The notes under the pieces are model-generated. The model had not been told where the DNA came from. It saw only the letters and a list, made by a program, of their open reading frames with translations, and searched no databases. A program made the position numbers and the translations under genes. A stretch of 64,000 bases of DNA. Origin: [Clostridium] innocuum. Its GTDB lineage: Bacteria > Bacillota_I > Bacilli_A > Erysipelotrichales > Erysipelotrichaceae. The DNA is taken from NCBI GenBank assembly GCA_012317185.1, contig CP048838.1, forward strand, positions 1,054,001-1,118,000, given 5' to 3'. Positions 7,647-16,526 of the stretch are shown here, piece after piece. Position 1 is the stretch's first letter; every line of letters starts with the position of its first letter.

Positions 7647-8558
7647 ATGAAAGATGTGACATTAGTTGTACTGGCGGCCGGTATGGGCAGCCGTTACGGA
7701 GGATTGAAGCAGATTGATCCGATTGGACCAAACGGAGAAATTATTCTGGAAATGTCTGCATTTGATGCAATTCGTGCAGGCTTCAACAAGATTGTTTTTA
7801 TTATAAAGAAAGCGATTGAAGAAGATTTCAAGAAAGCGATTGGAAATAAGATTGCGGAGCATATCAAGGTGGAATACGTATTTCAGGAGATGGATGCGTG
7901 TCTGCCTGAGGGGTATGAGATACCTGCCGACCGTGTAAAGCCATGGGGAACGGCCCATGCCATTCTGTGCTGTAAAAACGTAATTCATGAACCGTTCGCC
8001 GTGATTAATGCGGATGATTACTATGGTATTGCTTCCTTCCAGAAGCTGCATGACTATCTGGTATCCAATGCGGATGAAACAGCATACAGCATGGTTGGCT
8101 TTGTTCTTGGAAACACCCTGACAGATCATGGCAGTGTTGCCCGCGGTGTCTGCAAGGTGGAAGACGGCAAGCTGGCAGGTGTTGATGAACGCACGAGAAT
8201 TGAAAAACGCGAGGGCAAGGTACAGTATTACGAAAACGATACATGGTATGATGTGGATGCCAATTCTCTTGTTTCCATGAATATGTGGGGCTTTACTCCA
8301 AAATTCATGGAGGAAGTGGAAGAACGCTTCCCGACCTTCCTGCAGGAGACGGTGAAGGAAAATCCATTGAAGAGCGAATTTTACATTCCGGTGACAGTGG
8401 ATACGCTGATCCGTGAAGGAAAAGCTACCGTAACTGTATTATCCAGTGATGACAAATGGTACGGTGTTACCTATCAGGAAGATAAGCCGATGGTAAAGGA
8501 AGGGATTCGCAAGCTGATTGAAGCTGGCAAGTATCCGGTACCGCTCTGGAGCAAATAA
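7647..8558 (+). CDS. Nucleotidyltransferase (NDP-sugar pyrophosphorylase type)
   Basis: The product is 303 aa. The N-terminal LVVLAAGMGSRYGGLKQI is the nucleotide-binding G-loop of NTP transferases (GXGXRXG...K). VINADDYYG near residue 121 supplies the metal-binding Asp. Such enzymes join a sugar-1-phosphate with UTP or dTTP to form NDP-sugar and pyrophosphate. The sequence is less like GalU or RmlA than like the uncharacterised sugar-phosphate transferases common in Bacillota. The gene stands alone with its own terminator; no glycosyltransferase or sugar pathway gene adjoins it, so the sugar is unknown. Confidence 0.82.
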   Translation: MKDVTLVVLAAGMGSRYGGLKQIDPIGPNGEIILEMSAFDAIRAGFNKIVFIIKKAIEEDFKKAIGNKIAEHIKVEYVFQEMDACLPEGYEIPADRVKPWGTAHAILCCKNVIHEPFAVINADDYYGIASFQKLHDYLVSNADETAYSMVGFVLGNTLTDHGSVARGVCKVEDGKLAGVDERTRIEKREGKVQYYENDTWYDVDANSLVSMNMWGFTPKFMEEVEERFPTFLQETVKENPLKSEFYIPVTVDTLIREGKATVTVLSSDDKWYGVTYQEDKPMVKEGIRKLIEAGKYPVPLWSK

Positions 8559-8563
8559 CGAAC

Positions 8564-8587
8564 AAGGGGAGCTTCCCCTTTTCTTTT
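8564..8587 (+). terminator. Rho-independent terminator of the nucleotidyltransferase gene
   Basis: AAGGGGA (8564-8570) pairs with TCCCCTT (8574-8580) across a 3-base loop and is followed by a T-rich run. Confidence 0.85.
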
Positions 8588-8675
8588 GCTTACGAGCAAG
8601 CACACGGCAACTGGAAAGCACGAGTATTAAGGAAACTTGATAAGCGATAAATGCCTGTTATTCTGTGATAGGCTT

Positions 8676-8700
8676 GAATGCTTCTGCAAAAGAAGCATTC
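8676..8700 (+). other. Perfect 10-bp hairpin before the AraC-type gene
   Basis: GAATGCTTCT pairs exactly with AGAAGCATTC around the loop GCAAA. It has no T tail, so it is not a terminator. It lies 33 bp before the regulator start and may be an operator or a leader structure. Confidence 0.4.
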
Positions 8701-8732
8701 TGATGATGAAGAGCATAGCGAGGTGAACATGC

Positions 8733-9914
8733 ATGCAGCAACAAAATGACTGGTACACGGGGATTGACTATTTTCAATCCTATAAGGAACAGGATATACT
8801 GGTGGAGGAACAAAGCCTTGCACAACCGGTTCCGCTCACACGGCATGAACGCGTGGAGCTCTGGTATGTTTTAAAGGGGGATGGCGATATTCTGGTGAAC
8901 GGGGTTTTGCATACCGTTCAGCAGGATTCCTTTCTCTGTCTGTATGCTCATCATCTGTATGAGGTTTCCTGTGTGCGAAAGCCGCTGCGGGTATTGCGAA
9001 TCCAGTTTTATATCGGTTTGTTCATGCATGCCATGTGGGAAAAACATCCCAGAGGAAGAAATGCCTCTCTGGTATATGAAACTCCGGCCTGTCTTCGCTG
9101 TGCGGATAGCGAGGTACTCCAGCTGTTTCATCGGGCACAGCAGGAATCTTACGGCAATGCCTTTGGTTCCCGCAATATGCTGATGTATATCGTCCTGCAA
9201 ATTCATATGCTGTTCTGCCGCTATGCATTGCAGGAATCCATGGAGGAGGAACAGTCACCTGTCTGGAAGCTGATCAAGCGCACAATTGTAGCCTCACAGG
9301 AGCATACCACACTGCAGGATGCGGCAGCAAAGCTGCAGCTGCATCCACGCTACCTCAATCAGAAGATCAAGGATGCCTGCGGTTACAGCTTTACCCAACT
9401 GCGCTCATTCGGCAAAATCATCAATGCCTGTGCACTGCTTCACTTTGAGGACCTATCCATTTCTTATATTGTGGATCTGCTTTCCTACTCCTCTACTGCT
9501 GCCTTTTACCGTCAGTTTCAGGCATGGACAGGAATGTCACCACTGGATTACCAGAAGCACCGGATTCTGGACAATGCTCATTTCTATTGCCGCAAGGATT
9601 TGTATTTGCAGATTATGCAATACCTCTATCTGCATTTTTCACAGGATATTACGCTAGAGGATATGGCGAGAGAATGCCATCGGAAAAGCTATGAGCTGGA
9701 ACAGCTGTTAAAGCAGGAATATCATACGAGCTGGACACAGGAGCTGATGGCTGTTCGTGTGCATCAGGCGGCTGCCTTACTGACGGCGACGAAGCGTACC
9801 ATCACATCGATTGCCATGGATTGCGGATTTTCATCTCTGGCTGTCTTTGAACGGCACTTTGCAGCCTGCATGGGCTGTACACCGGAACAGTATCGCAAAC
9901 AGCAATCTGTATAA
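8733..9914 (+). CDS. AraC-family regulator with cupin sensor and two tandem AraC DNA-binding domains
   Basis: The product is 393 aa; ordinary members are 270-300. Residues about 35-95 look like the AraC cupin (ELWYVLKGDGDILVNG). Residues about 175-277 form one complete AraC helix-turn-helix pair ending in AFYRQFQAWTGMSPLDYQKHR. Residues about 288-390 form a second, ending in VFERHFAACMGCTPEQYRKQ. Two complete reader modules in one chain are unusual and would bind a long or paired site as a monomer. It stands 77 bp before and in line with two flavin reductase genes, which it probably activates in response to a small molecule, perhaps their substrate (inference from position). Confidence 0.85.
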   Translation: MQQQNDWYTGIDYFQSYKEQDILVEEQSLAQPVPLTRHERVELWYVLKGDGDILVNGVLHTVQQDSFLCLYAHHLYEVSCVRKPLRVLRIQFYIGLFMHAMWEKHPRGRNASLVYETPACLRCADSEVLQLFHRAQQESYGNAFGSRNMLMYIVLQIHMLFCRYALQESMEEEQSPVWKLIKRTIVASQEHTTLQDAAAKLQLHPRYLNQKIKDACGYSFTQLRSFGKIINACALLHFEDLSISYIVDLLSYSSTAAFYRQFQAWTGMSPLDYQKHRILDNAHFYCRKDLYLQIMQYLYLHFSQDITLEDMARECHRKSYELEQLLKQEYHTSWTQELMAVRVHQAAALLTATKRTITSIAMDCGFSSLAVFERHFAACMGCTPEQYRKQQSV

Positions 9915-9919
9915 ATGAG

Positions 9920-9990
9920 AAAAAGACCTTTAAATTTGAATATACGTTTTTCATGTAAGCGTTATAATTTAAGTATCAGGAGGTCTTTTT
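9920..9990 (+). promoter_or_regulatory. Promoter region with inverted repeat covering the ribosome site of the flavoenzyme operon
   Basis: AAAAAGACCT (9920-9929) is exactly complementary to AGGTCTTTTT (9981-9990). The 3' arm contains part of the AGGAGGT ribosome site of the next gene. TATAAT at 9963-9968 lies in between, with no good -35, as expected for an activator-dependent promoter. Transcripts from upstream could hide the ribosome site in the stem; transcripts started at the -10 would lack the 5' arm. Confidence 0.45.
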
Positions 9991-9991
9991 T

Positions 9992-11920
9992 ATGTTTGAA
10001 AAACTATTTGAACCAATCAGAATTCGCGGAATGGAAGTGAAAAACCGCATTGTGCTGCCGGCAATGGGAACGAAAATGGCGGCAGAGGATGGAAACGTGA
10101 CACAGCAGATCATCGATTATCAGGTAGCGCGGGTAAAGGGCGGCTGCGGTCTGAACTTATCGGAGGTATGTGCAGTCCATGCGCCGAGTGCTCCCCGAAA
10201 ATTTCTGGCACTGCATAACGATTCCTATATTCCATCACACAAGGCATTCTGTGATGCCATTCATGAGGCAGGTGGGAAGTGCGGTGTGCAGCTGTGGCAG
10301 GGAAGTCTTGCCGCAAGCATGGATCCAAAGGCAAGAATCCTGGTGGCCAGTGATTTGCATGTGCACGGGCATACCATACCGGCTGTGGATGTGGAGACGA
10401 TTGAAGAGGTTGTCGCCTGCTTCGGCGCTGCGGCAATGCGCGCGGTGAAGGCCGGCTATGACTGTGTGGAATTCCATTGCGGACATAATTATCTGCCGCA
10501 TTCCTTTTTGTCACCGGCATTCAATCACCGTGAGGATGCCTATGGCGGAACATTTGAAAAGCGCTGTAAATTCCCGCTGGACTGTATCCGCGCCATTCGT
10601 CAGAGCATACCGCAGGATATGCCGCTGCTGATGCGCCTGGATGCACAGGATGATTATCTGGAGAATGGCTTGACCATAGAGGATGTCATTGCGTTTTGCA
10701 GGCTGGCAAAAGAGGCCGGAGTAGATGTACTGGATATCTCGCGTGGTAATATGATAACAGCGGGGTTGAAATACGAGGTACCGCCGATTGATATACCAAA
10801 GGGCTTTAATGTGGATAACTGTGCCAGAATCCGTAGGGAAACCGGAATGCTGTGTATTGCGGTCGGACGTATCAACACACCGCAGCTGGCGGAGGAAATT
10901 CTGGAACAGAATAAGGCGGATATGGTTGTTATGGGACGTGCGCAGCTTGCCGATGCCGACTTCTGCGTAAAGGCGAAGGAAGGCAGACTGCAGGAAATCG
11001 TATACTGCATTGGCTGTGATCAGGGCTGCTATGACGGATTTACCGATCCCGCTGCTCCATTCATTACCTGTATGCGAAATCCATACCTTGGAAAAGAAGC
11101 ACAGGATGTACTGGTACCGGCGCAGAAGCCGAAAAGGGTGCTGATCGCAGGTGGCGGTGTTGCCGGTCTGGAGGCAGCCTGCATACTGAAGCAGCGCGGT
11201 CATCAGCCTGTTGTATATGAAGCAAGCGACGAGCTGGGCGGTCAGTTTGTGACTGCGGGTAAGGCACCAAGGAAGATGGAAATGAAGGATGCGGCGCTGT
11301 CCTATGGAGAAAAGGCGAAGCGTCTTGGCATTTTGATTCATCTCAACACACCGGTAGATGCGTCGCTGATCACAGAGGGCAGCTGGGATGAGGTTATCCT
11401 TGCGATCGGAGCAGAGCCGATTCACCTGTCCATTCCGGGGGCAGATCAGGAACATGTATACAAATCCCATGACATATTGAACGGAAAAGCAACCGCATCC
11501 GGTCATGTCGCAGTTATCGGCGGTGGTCTGGTTGGTGTGGAAACTGCAGAATATCTGAGTGAACAGGGGGCAGCTGTTACCGTTATCGAAATGCTGGACG
11601 GCGTCGCGAAGGACCTTGGCGCATTGCGTAAAATCTGTGTTATGGAATCGCTGTACATGCATCATATCGAAACGGTTGTCAACACCTCGGTAAAAGCCGT
11701 TGTGGAAAACGGAGTACTGGTGGAAAACGAAGGAGTCGAGCAGGTGATTCCTTGTGACAGTGTCGTTATGGCCGTAGGTGCACGCGCAAGAGATCATGAG
11801 GCGCTGACAGAAGCCTGTGAGAAAAAACAGATACCGTATCACATCATAGGAGATGCCAAAAAGGCAAGAAGGGCACTGCAGGCGATTGCGGAAGCACATG
11901 AAACTGCACGTTCCCTGTAA
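9992..11920 (+). CDS. Old Yellow Enzyme-type Fe-S flavoprotein reductase (BaiCD / 2-enoate reductase-like), first copy
   Basis: The product is 642 aa, the usual length. Residues 1-330 are the FMN TIM barrel, with FHCGHNYLPHSFLSPAFN near 161-178. Cys339, 342, 346 and 360 (CIGCDQGC...C) form the 4Fe-4S site. GGGVAG at 387-392 is the FAD Rossmann loop, and a second dinucleotide loop (VIGGGLVGVE) lies near 504. Such enzymes pass electrons from NAD(P)H through FAD, 4Fe-4S and FMN to reduce C=C bonds next to a carbonyl, in enoates, dienoyl-CoA or bile-acid intermediates. It forms an operon with the next gene (11-bp gap). The substrate cannot be read from sequence; no bai operon genes are near. Confidence 0.88.
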   Translation: MFEKLFEPIRIRGMEVKNRIVLPAMGTKMAAEDGNVTQQIIDYQVARVKGGCGLNLSEVCAVHAPSAPRKFLALHNDSYIPSHKAFCDAIHEAGGKCGVQLWQGSLAASMDPKARILVASDLHVHGHTIPAVDVETIEEVVACFGAAAMRAVKAGYDCVEFHCGHNYLPHSFLSPAFNHREDAYGGTFEKRCKFPLDCIRAIRQSIPQDMPLLMRLDAQDDYLENGLTIEDVIAFCRLAKEAGVDVLDISRGNMITAGLKYEVPPIDIPKGFNVDNCARIRRETGMLCIAVGRINTPQLAEEILEQNKADMVVMGRAQLADADFCVKAKEGRLQEIVYCIGCDQGCYDGFTDPAAPFITCMRNPYLGKEAQDVLVPAQKPKRVLIAGGGVAGLEAACILKQRGHQPVVYEASDELGGQFVTAGKAPRKMEMKDAALSYGEKAKRLGILIHLNTPVDASLITEGSWDEVILAIGAEPIHLSIPGADQEHVYKSHDILNGKATASGHVAVIGGGLVGVETAEYLSEQGAAVTVIEMLDGVAKDLGALRKICVMESLYMHHIETVVNTSVKAVVENGVLVENEGVEQVIPCDSVVMAVGARARDHEALTEACEKKQIPYHIIGDAKKARRALQAIAEAHETARSL

Positions 11921-11931
11921 CAGGAGGAAAT

Positions 11932-13860
11932 ATGAATAATTCAAAGCTTTTTCAGCCGCTGACGATTTCTACCATGAAGCTGCGCAATGCGACGTTTATG
12001 GCACCGATGTCTCTGGGATATGAAAGCAGTGACGGCTGTGTAAATGAGCGCATGCAGGCATACTGGCTTGAGCGTGCACGCGGCGGTGTCGGCTGTATTA
12101 TTCTGGATGCGTTAAGCGTTGATCCATCCGTTCCCTATCTGGGAAATACACTGTGCTTTCGAGGTGAGGAAGCCATAGCATCCTATAAGGCCTTCACGGA
12201 TAAAATTCACGAAGCAGGTGCCTGCATCATACCGCAGATTACCCATCCGGGGCCAGAGAGTATCTCAGCATTTATGGGAATACCACCGGTTGCAAGCAGT
12301 GTCTATGTCAATTCGATGGGGCAAAAGACAAGAGCACTGGCAATCGAAGAACTGCCAAACATCATTAAACAGTATGCACAAACCTCGTTGCAGGCGAAGC
12401 AGGCAGGCTTTGATGGAATCGAGCTGCACTGTGCACATGCATATATGCTGCTGGGCTCCTTCCTGTCACCAATGCGCAATAAGCGCTGTGATGCGTATGG
12501 AGGAAGTCTGGATCATCGTGCACGTCTTCTGTTTGAGGTGATCGATGCAATCAAAGAAGCCTGCGGCAGGGACTTTCCTATCATTCTGCGCATCAGCGGG
12601 GATGAAAAGGATGCGCAGGGAAATACGGTGGAGGATATGTGCTGTCTTGTGCCAAAGCTGATTGCACACGGTGTCGATGCCTTTGAAGTCAGTGGCGGTA
12701 CACAGTATGAGCGCCCGAATAAGATCATTCCAAGTCACGGTGAGCATGAGGGCGTCAATGTTGCGCAGGCAGCAAGAATCCGCGAGGTCAGCAGTGTGCC
12801 TGTCCTTGTGGTAGGCAAGGTGCTGGATCCTGCTATGGCAATGGAGCTGGTTGATCAAAAAGCATTGGATGGGGTCGTATTCGGTCGTGCGCTGCTTGCT
12901 GATCCATACCTGGTTAATAAGGCAGCTGAAGATAAGCTGGAGGAAATTGCACCATGCACAGGCTGTGTGATCGGCTGTGTAGGGGAACAGACAAAGCGTC
13001 ACCCGGCGAGCTGTGTTATCAATCCTGCCTGTGGTAAAGAGTTGGAAATGAAGCTGATTCCGGCTGATAAGAAAAAGCATGTCGCTGTAGCCGGCGGTGG
13101 TATCGCGGGTATGGCTGCCGCAAGGGTACTGGCTCTTCGCGGACATACGGTAACCTTATTTGAGAAAACAGACCGTCTGGGAGGACAGCTGCTGCTGGCC
13201 TGTGTGCCGCCGTTTAAGCAGCCGATCAGTAAGTGGGTTGTTTATCTGGAGCATGAACTGACACGCTTATCCGTTGATATCCGTTTGCATACGGAATTCT
13301 GCGAGAATATGAAGGATGCATATGATGCTTTGATCGTGGCAACCGGTGCAATGGAGGCAGTACCGCCAATCCCCGGACTGGCAGAGCATGGCATCGGTGC
13401 CTGGGAGGTGCTGAAAAACGAACAGCTCATTCCGGGCGGTAACGTTCTGGTAGTCGGTGGAGGAATGGTCGGCTGTGAGGTATGTGAACACCTTCTCCAT
13501 AACAAGCGCGGACCGCTGCATATCACGATGATTGAAATGATGGATGAGATTGCGGCAGGTATGGTTATAAATGAAAAGGTGCTGGTCATGGACCGTCTGC
13601 ATAAGGCACAGGTACAGCTACTGACCCATACCAGGCTGGAGGCTGTGGAAGCCGGCATAGTAAAGCTGAATGTTCATGGAGAGGCGCTGGAGCGACAGGA
13701 TTTCACACATGTGGTGTATGCGACCGGCTCCCGCAGCAATACGGCATTGGCCTGTGCATTGACAGATCAGGATAATGTATATGTTGTTGGGGATGCCGCA
13801 ACCGTAGCGCAGGCACTCGAGGCTGTGCGGGATGCAACCCTGGCAGCAATGGCTGTATAG
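11932..13860 (+). CDS. Old Yellow Enzyme-type Fe-S flavoprotein reductase, second copy
   Basis: The product is 642 aa, the same length and layout as its upstream neighbour but well diverged from it. The FMN barrel has LHCAHAYMLLGSFLSPMRN at about 165-183. The cluster cysteines are 342, 345, 349 and 361. The FAD loop GGGIAG is at 388-393, with a second nucleotide loop near 500. The start has AGGAGG 6 bp upstream. Two paralogues in one operon suggest two successive or stereochemically distinct reductions, as with BaiCD and BaiH in bile-acid 7-dehydroxylation. That is an analogy, not a substrate claim. Confidence 0.87.
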   Translation: MNNSKLFQPLTISTMKLRNATFMAPMSLGYESSDGCVNERMQAYWLERARGGVGCIILDALSVDPSVPYLGNTLCFRGEEAIASYKAFTDKIHEAGACIIPQITHPGPESISAFMGIPPVASSVYVNSMGQKTRALAIEELPNIIKQYAQTSLQAKQAGFDGIELHCAHAYMLLGSFLSPMRNKRCDAYGGSLDHRARLLFEVIDAIKEACGRDFPIILRISGDEKDAQGNTVEDMCCLVPKLIAHGVDAFEVSGGTQYERPNKIIPSHGEHEGVNVAQAARIREVSSVPVLVVGKVLDPAMAMELVDQKALDGVVFGRALLADPYLVNKAAEDKLEEIAPCTGCVIGCVGEQTKRHPASCVINPACGKELEMKLIPADKKKHVAVAGGGIAGMAAARVLALRGHTVTLFEKTDRLGGQLLLACVPPFKQPISKWVVYLEHELTRLSVDIRLHTEFCENMKDAYDALIVATGAMEAVPPIPGLAEHGIGAWEVLKNEQLIPGGNVLVVGGGMVGCEVCEHLLHNKRGPLHITMIEMMDEIAAGMVINEKVLVMDRLHKAQVQLLTHTRLEAVEAGIVKLNVHGEALERQDFTHVVYATGSRSNTALACALTDQDNVYVVGDAATVAQALEAVRDATLAAMAV

Positions 13861-13935
13861 CTTCCCTAAGAAAATCCGGGAGCCTGTGCGCTGAAATTGG
13901 ATGTCCTCAGGATTCACTGTAACAGTGTAAATGAT

Positions 13936-13972
13936 AAGGAGCGATTTTCTTTATACGGAATAGCTCCTTTTT
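13936..13972 (+). terminator. Terminator of the two-gene flavoenzyme operon
   Basis: AAGGAGC (13936-13942) pairs with GCTCCTT (13963-13969), followed by T residues; the loop is long (20 bases). Confidence 0.6.
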
Positions 13973-14113
13973 CCATATCCGTCTTTCTGTCTTTAAATGA
14001 ATAGCTGAAGCTCTTGATCTGTTATGAAGTCAGGCTATTGCGTTTCCTGCTGTGTCATTATACAATGGAGAAAAGTGCCTGTTCAGCAAATGGAAACAGG
14101 ACAGGAGGTATTT

Positions 14114-14743
14114 ATGGCAATACAGCATATCATATTTGATTTGGATGGAACCCTTATGGATACGGAAAAGGGAAATCTGTATGCATGGCAAAAGACCCTG
14201 CGCTATTATGTACCCTGGCGTACATTTTCTAATACGGAATTGAAAGCCATACTGGGAGTAACCACGGAGAAAGCATTAACCATGCTGCAGGTGGAGAATG
14301 TTGATGCAGCCCAGTTCGATGAATACTGGCAGCTGCAATATCAGACACAGGTTGAGCATATCGCGCTGTTCAGCGGGATGCTGGAGGTACTGGAAAATCT
14401 GCGTCATCAGGGATATACCTTGGGAATCGTTACCTCCCGTGACTGGCAGGAATACAGAGCTTACTTTTCATCCCCTTCCTTCGATGCGCTGTTTACCTGT
14501 ATAATTTGCAAGGAGGATACCTTGCTTCACAAACCGGACCCGGAACCTCTTCTTGCTTATATGCGGAAGATGAATGCAGTAAAAGAGGACTGTATCTATA
14601 TCGGAGACATGGACACGGATATGGAATGTGCTGCCAGAGCCGGTGTAAGCTCTGCACTGGCAGTTTGGGGTACAGATGGTCCGGTATCGCAGGGCTGTCT
14701 TTCTTCACCGCAACAGATATCTGCATTTGTACAAAACGTATAG
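14114..14743 (+). CDS. HAD-superfamily phosphatase (phosphoglycolate phosphatase-like)
   Basis: The product is 209 aa. The ATG at 14114 follows AGGAGGT at 14103-14109; the frame is open upstream but has no ribosome site. Motif I is IIFDLDGTLMDTE (residues about 6-18). Motif II is the Thr of GIVTSRD, motif III is the Lys of LHKPDPEPL, and motif IV is YIGDMDTDMECAARAG. The helical cap after motif I puts it in HAD subfamily I, which dephosphorylates small sugar phosphates or phosphoglycolate. It is a single gene after the flavoenzyme operon and its substrate is unknown. Confidence 0.85.
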   Translation: MAIQHIIFDLDGTLMDTEKGNLYAWQKTLRYYVPWRTFSNTELKAILGVTTEKALTMLQVENVDAAQFDEYWQLQYQTQVEHIALFSGMLEVLENLRHQGYTLGIVTSRDWQEYRAYFSSPSFDALFTCIICKEDTLLHKPDPEPLLAYMRKMNAVKEDCIYIGDMDTDMECAARAGVSSALAVWGTDGPVSQGCLSSPQQISAFVQNV

Positions 14744-14963
14744 ATGAGGTGATGAGAATACGTCACTAAAAAGCATTTGAGTGAAATTGAAAAAGTTCAA
14801 AACACAGTACCGTGAATAGTGTATTTGTGACATTTTATTTATAAATTCAGGCAAATGTATGAAGAAGCTGTGGAAATGGATGCATGTTTTACATTTTCCT
14901 ATCTCTTACTTTTTTGAAATAGTTTTAGGGAACACACAGTAAGTATGTTTCCCTTCGTTTTCG

Positions 14964-14992
14964 TTGACTTCCATACAAAATTCTTTTACAAT
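14964..14992 (+). promoter_or_regulatory. Sigma-A promoter of the NSS transporter gene
   Basis: TTGACT (14964-14969) and TACAAT (14987-14992) are exactly 17 bp apart, 60 bp before the start codon. Confidence 0.75.
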
Positions 14993-15052
14993 GAAGAACG
15001 TCTGTGTTCCCGGGGCACGTTATCCGCAGGACACTTTGTTAAAGGAGTAATT

Positions 15053-16429
15053 ATGGAAAATAAAAGAGAAAAATTATCCTCCCGACTCGGTTTCATCTTT
15101 TTGTCGGCAGGATGTGCCATCGGTCTTGGCAATATATGGCGGTTTCCTTATATGGTGGGAAAATACGGGGGAGGAGCCTTTGTACTCGTGTATCTGTTTT
15201 TTCTTGTGCTTCTGGGGCTTCCCATTATCGTTATGGAATATTCCGTGGGAAGAGGAAGCGGAAAAAGTGTGGCAAGAAGCTTTCATGTTTTAGAGAAGCC
15301 GGGTCAGCTCTGGCATCGGTTCTCCTATGTGGCTATGGCTGGCAACTATCTGCTTGTCATGTTTTACACAACGATATCCGGCTGGATGCTCGCATATTTT
15401 GCAAAGATGATCAGCGGGGAATTTAACGGTCTTGATCCGCAGGAGGTGAAGCATGTCTTTGCCTCTTTACAGCAGAATCCGCAGGCATCCTTGTTCTGGA
15501 TGCTGCTGATTGTCGCTATCGGCTGCGGTGTATGTGCGCTTGGCCTGCAAAACGGTGTGGAAAAAATCACAAAAGGGATGATGGGACTGCTGCTGGCGGT
15601 TATGATCCTGCTGGTAGTAAAGTCCCTGAGTCTGGATGGTGCGATGAAGGGTGTCTCCTTTTATCTGATACCGGATTTTGATGAACTGATGAAAAACGGT
15701 ATTTTCAATGCCATCTATGCGGCGATGGGGCAGGCCTTTTTTACACTGAGCATTGGAATGGGTGGTATGGCAATCTTTGGAAGCTATATTGACCGCAAGC
15801 ATTCCCTGAGTGGTGAGGGTGTACGGGTTATGGCGCTGGATACGTTTGTGGCTTTTATGGCAGGTATGATTATCTTTCCCGCCTGCATGTCCTTCGGGGT
15901 AGCACCTGACAGCGGTCCCGGACTGGTGTTTGTGACGCTTCCCAATATCTTCAATGAAATGGCAAACGGACAGCTGTGGGGAACTCTGTTCTTCGTATTT
16001 ATGAACTTCGCGGCGTTATCCACCATCATTGCCGTGTTTGAAAATATTGTTTCCTTTACAATTGATTTATGTAACTGGACAAGGCGGAAGAGTGTTCTCT
16101 TGAATTTTATTATTATCGCAGTGGGAAGCATCCCCTGTGCAATCGGCTTCAGTGTCCTGTCCGGATTTCAGCCTTTCGGTGAAGAAAGCGCTGTGCTGGA
16201 TTTGCTGGATTTCCTTGTTTCCAATGTTATTATGCCGCTTGGTTCTCTGGTTTTCCTGTTCTTCTGTACGAGAAAGCTTGGCTGGGGCTGGAAAAATTTT
16301 GTGGCAGAGGCGAATGCCGGAAAAGGTCTTCGCTTCCCGGAAAAGGCAAGAGGCTATGTATCTTATGTTCTGCCGCTGATTGTAATGTTTATTTTTCTGT
16401 TTGGATTGTGGGAAAAATTCACCGGATAA
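15053..16429 (+). CDS. Sodium:neurotransmitter symporter (NSS/SNF) family amino-acid transporter
   Basis: The product is 458 aa, a membrane protein. The ATG at 15053 is chosen for the AAAGGAG at 15041-15047. The family signature AIGLGNIWRFPYMVGKYGG lies in the first membrane helix, which forms the sodium and substrate site in LeuT. About 11-12 hydrophobic segments follow. These carriers import amino acids or related amines with sodium. It is a single-gene unit with its own promoter and terminator, so the substrate is not indicated by neighbours. Confidence 0.92.
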   Translation: MENKREKLSSRLGFIFLSAGCAIGLGNIWRFPYMVGKYGGGAFVLVYLFFLVLLGLPIIVMEYSVGRGSGKSVARSFHVLEKPGQLWHRFSYVAMAGNYLLVMFYTTISGWMLAYFAKMISGEFNGLDPQEVKHVFASLQQNPQASLFWMLLIVAIGCGVCALGLQNGVEKITKGMMGLLLAVMILLVVKSLSLDGAMKGVSFYLIPDFDELMKNGIFNAIYAAMGQAFFTLSIGMGGMAIFGSYIDRKHSLSGEGVRVMALDTFVAFMAGMIIFPACMSFGVAPDSGPGLVFVTLPNIFNEMANGQLWGTLFFVFMNFAALSTIIAVFENIVSFTIDLCNWTRRKSVLLNFIIIAVGSIPCAIGFSVLSGFQPFGEESAVLDLLDFLVSNVIMPLGSLVFLFFCTRKLGWGWKNFVAEANAGKGLRFPEKARGYVSYVLPLIVMFIFLFGLWEKFTG

Positions 16430-16454
16430 GCAGTGTATTGCGCGCTGCTTTTTT
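16428..16454 (+). terminator. Terminator of the NSS transporter gene
   Basis: AAGCAGTG pairs with CGCTGCTT (one G-T pair) and runs into seven T residues; the stem begins in the stop codon. Confidence 0.7.
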
Positions 16455-16526
16455 TATGAGCCTCCCGCATGACTTGCGCCTTTGTTTGATTCGTTGTAAA
16501 CTAATGACATATACAGGAGGTAGCTT

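Noticed and set aside
10511..11944. Long open frame of 477 codons on the minus strand
   Set aside because: Antisense shadow of the first flavoenzyme gene; Cys/His/Gln-rich, no ribosome site, no domain pattern.
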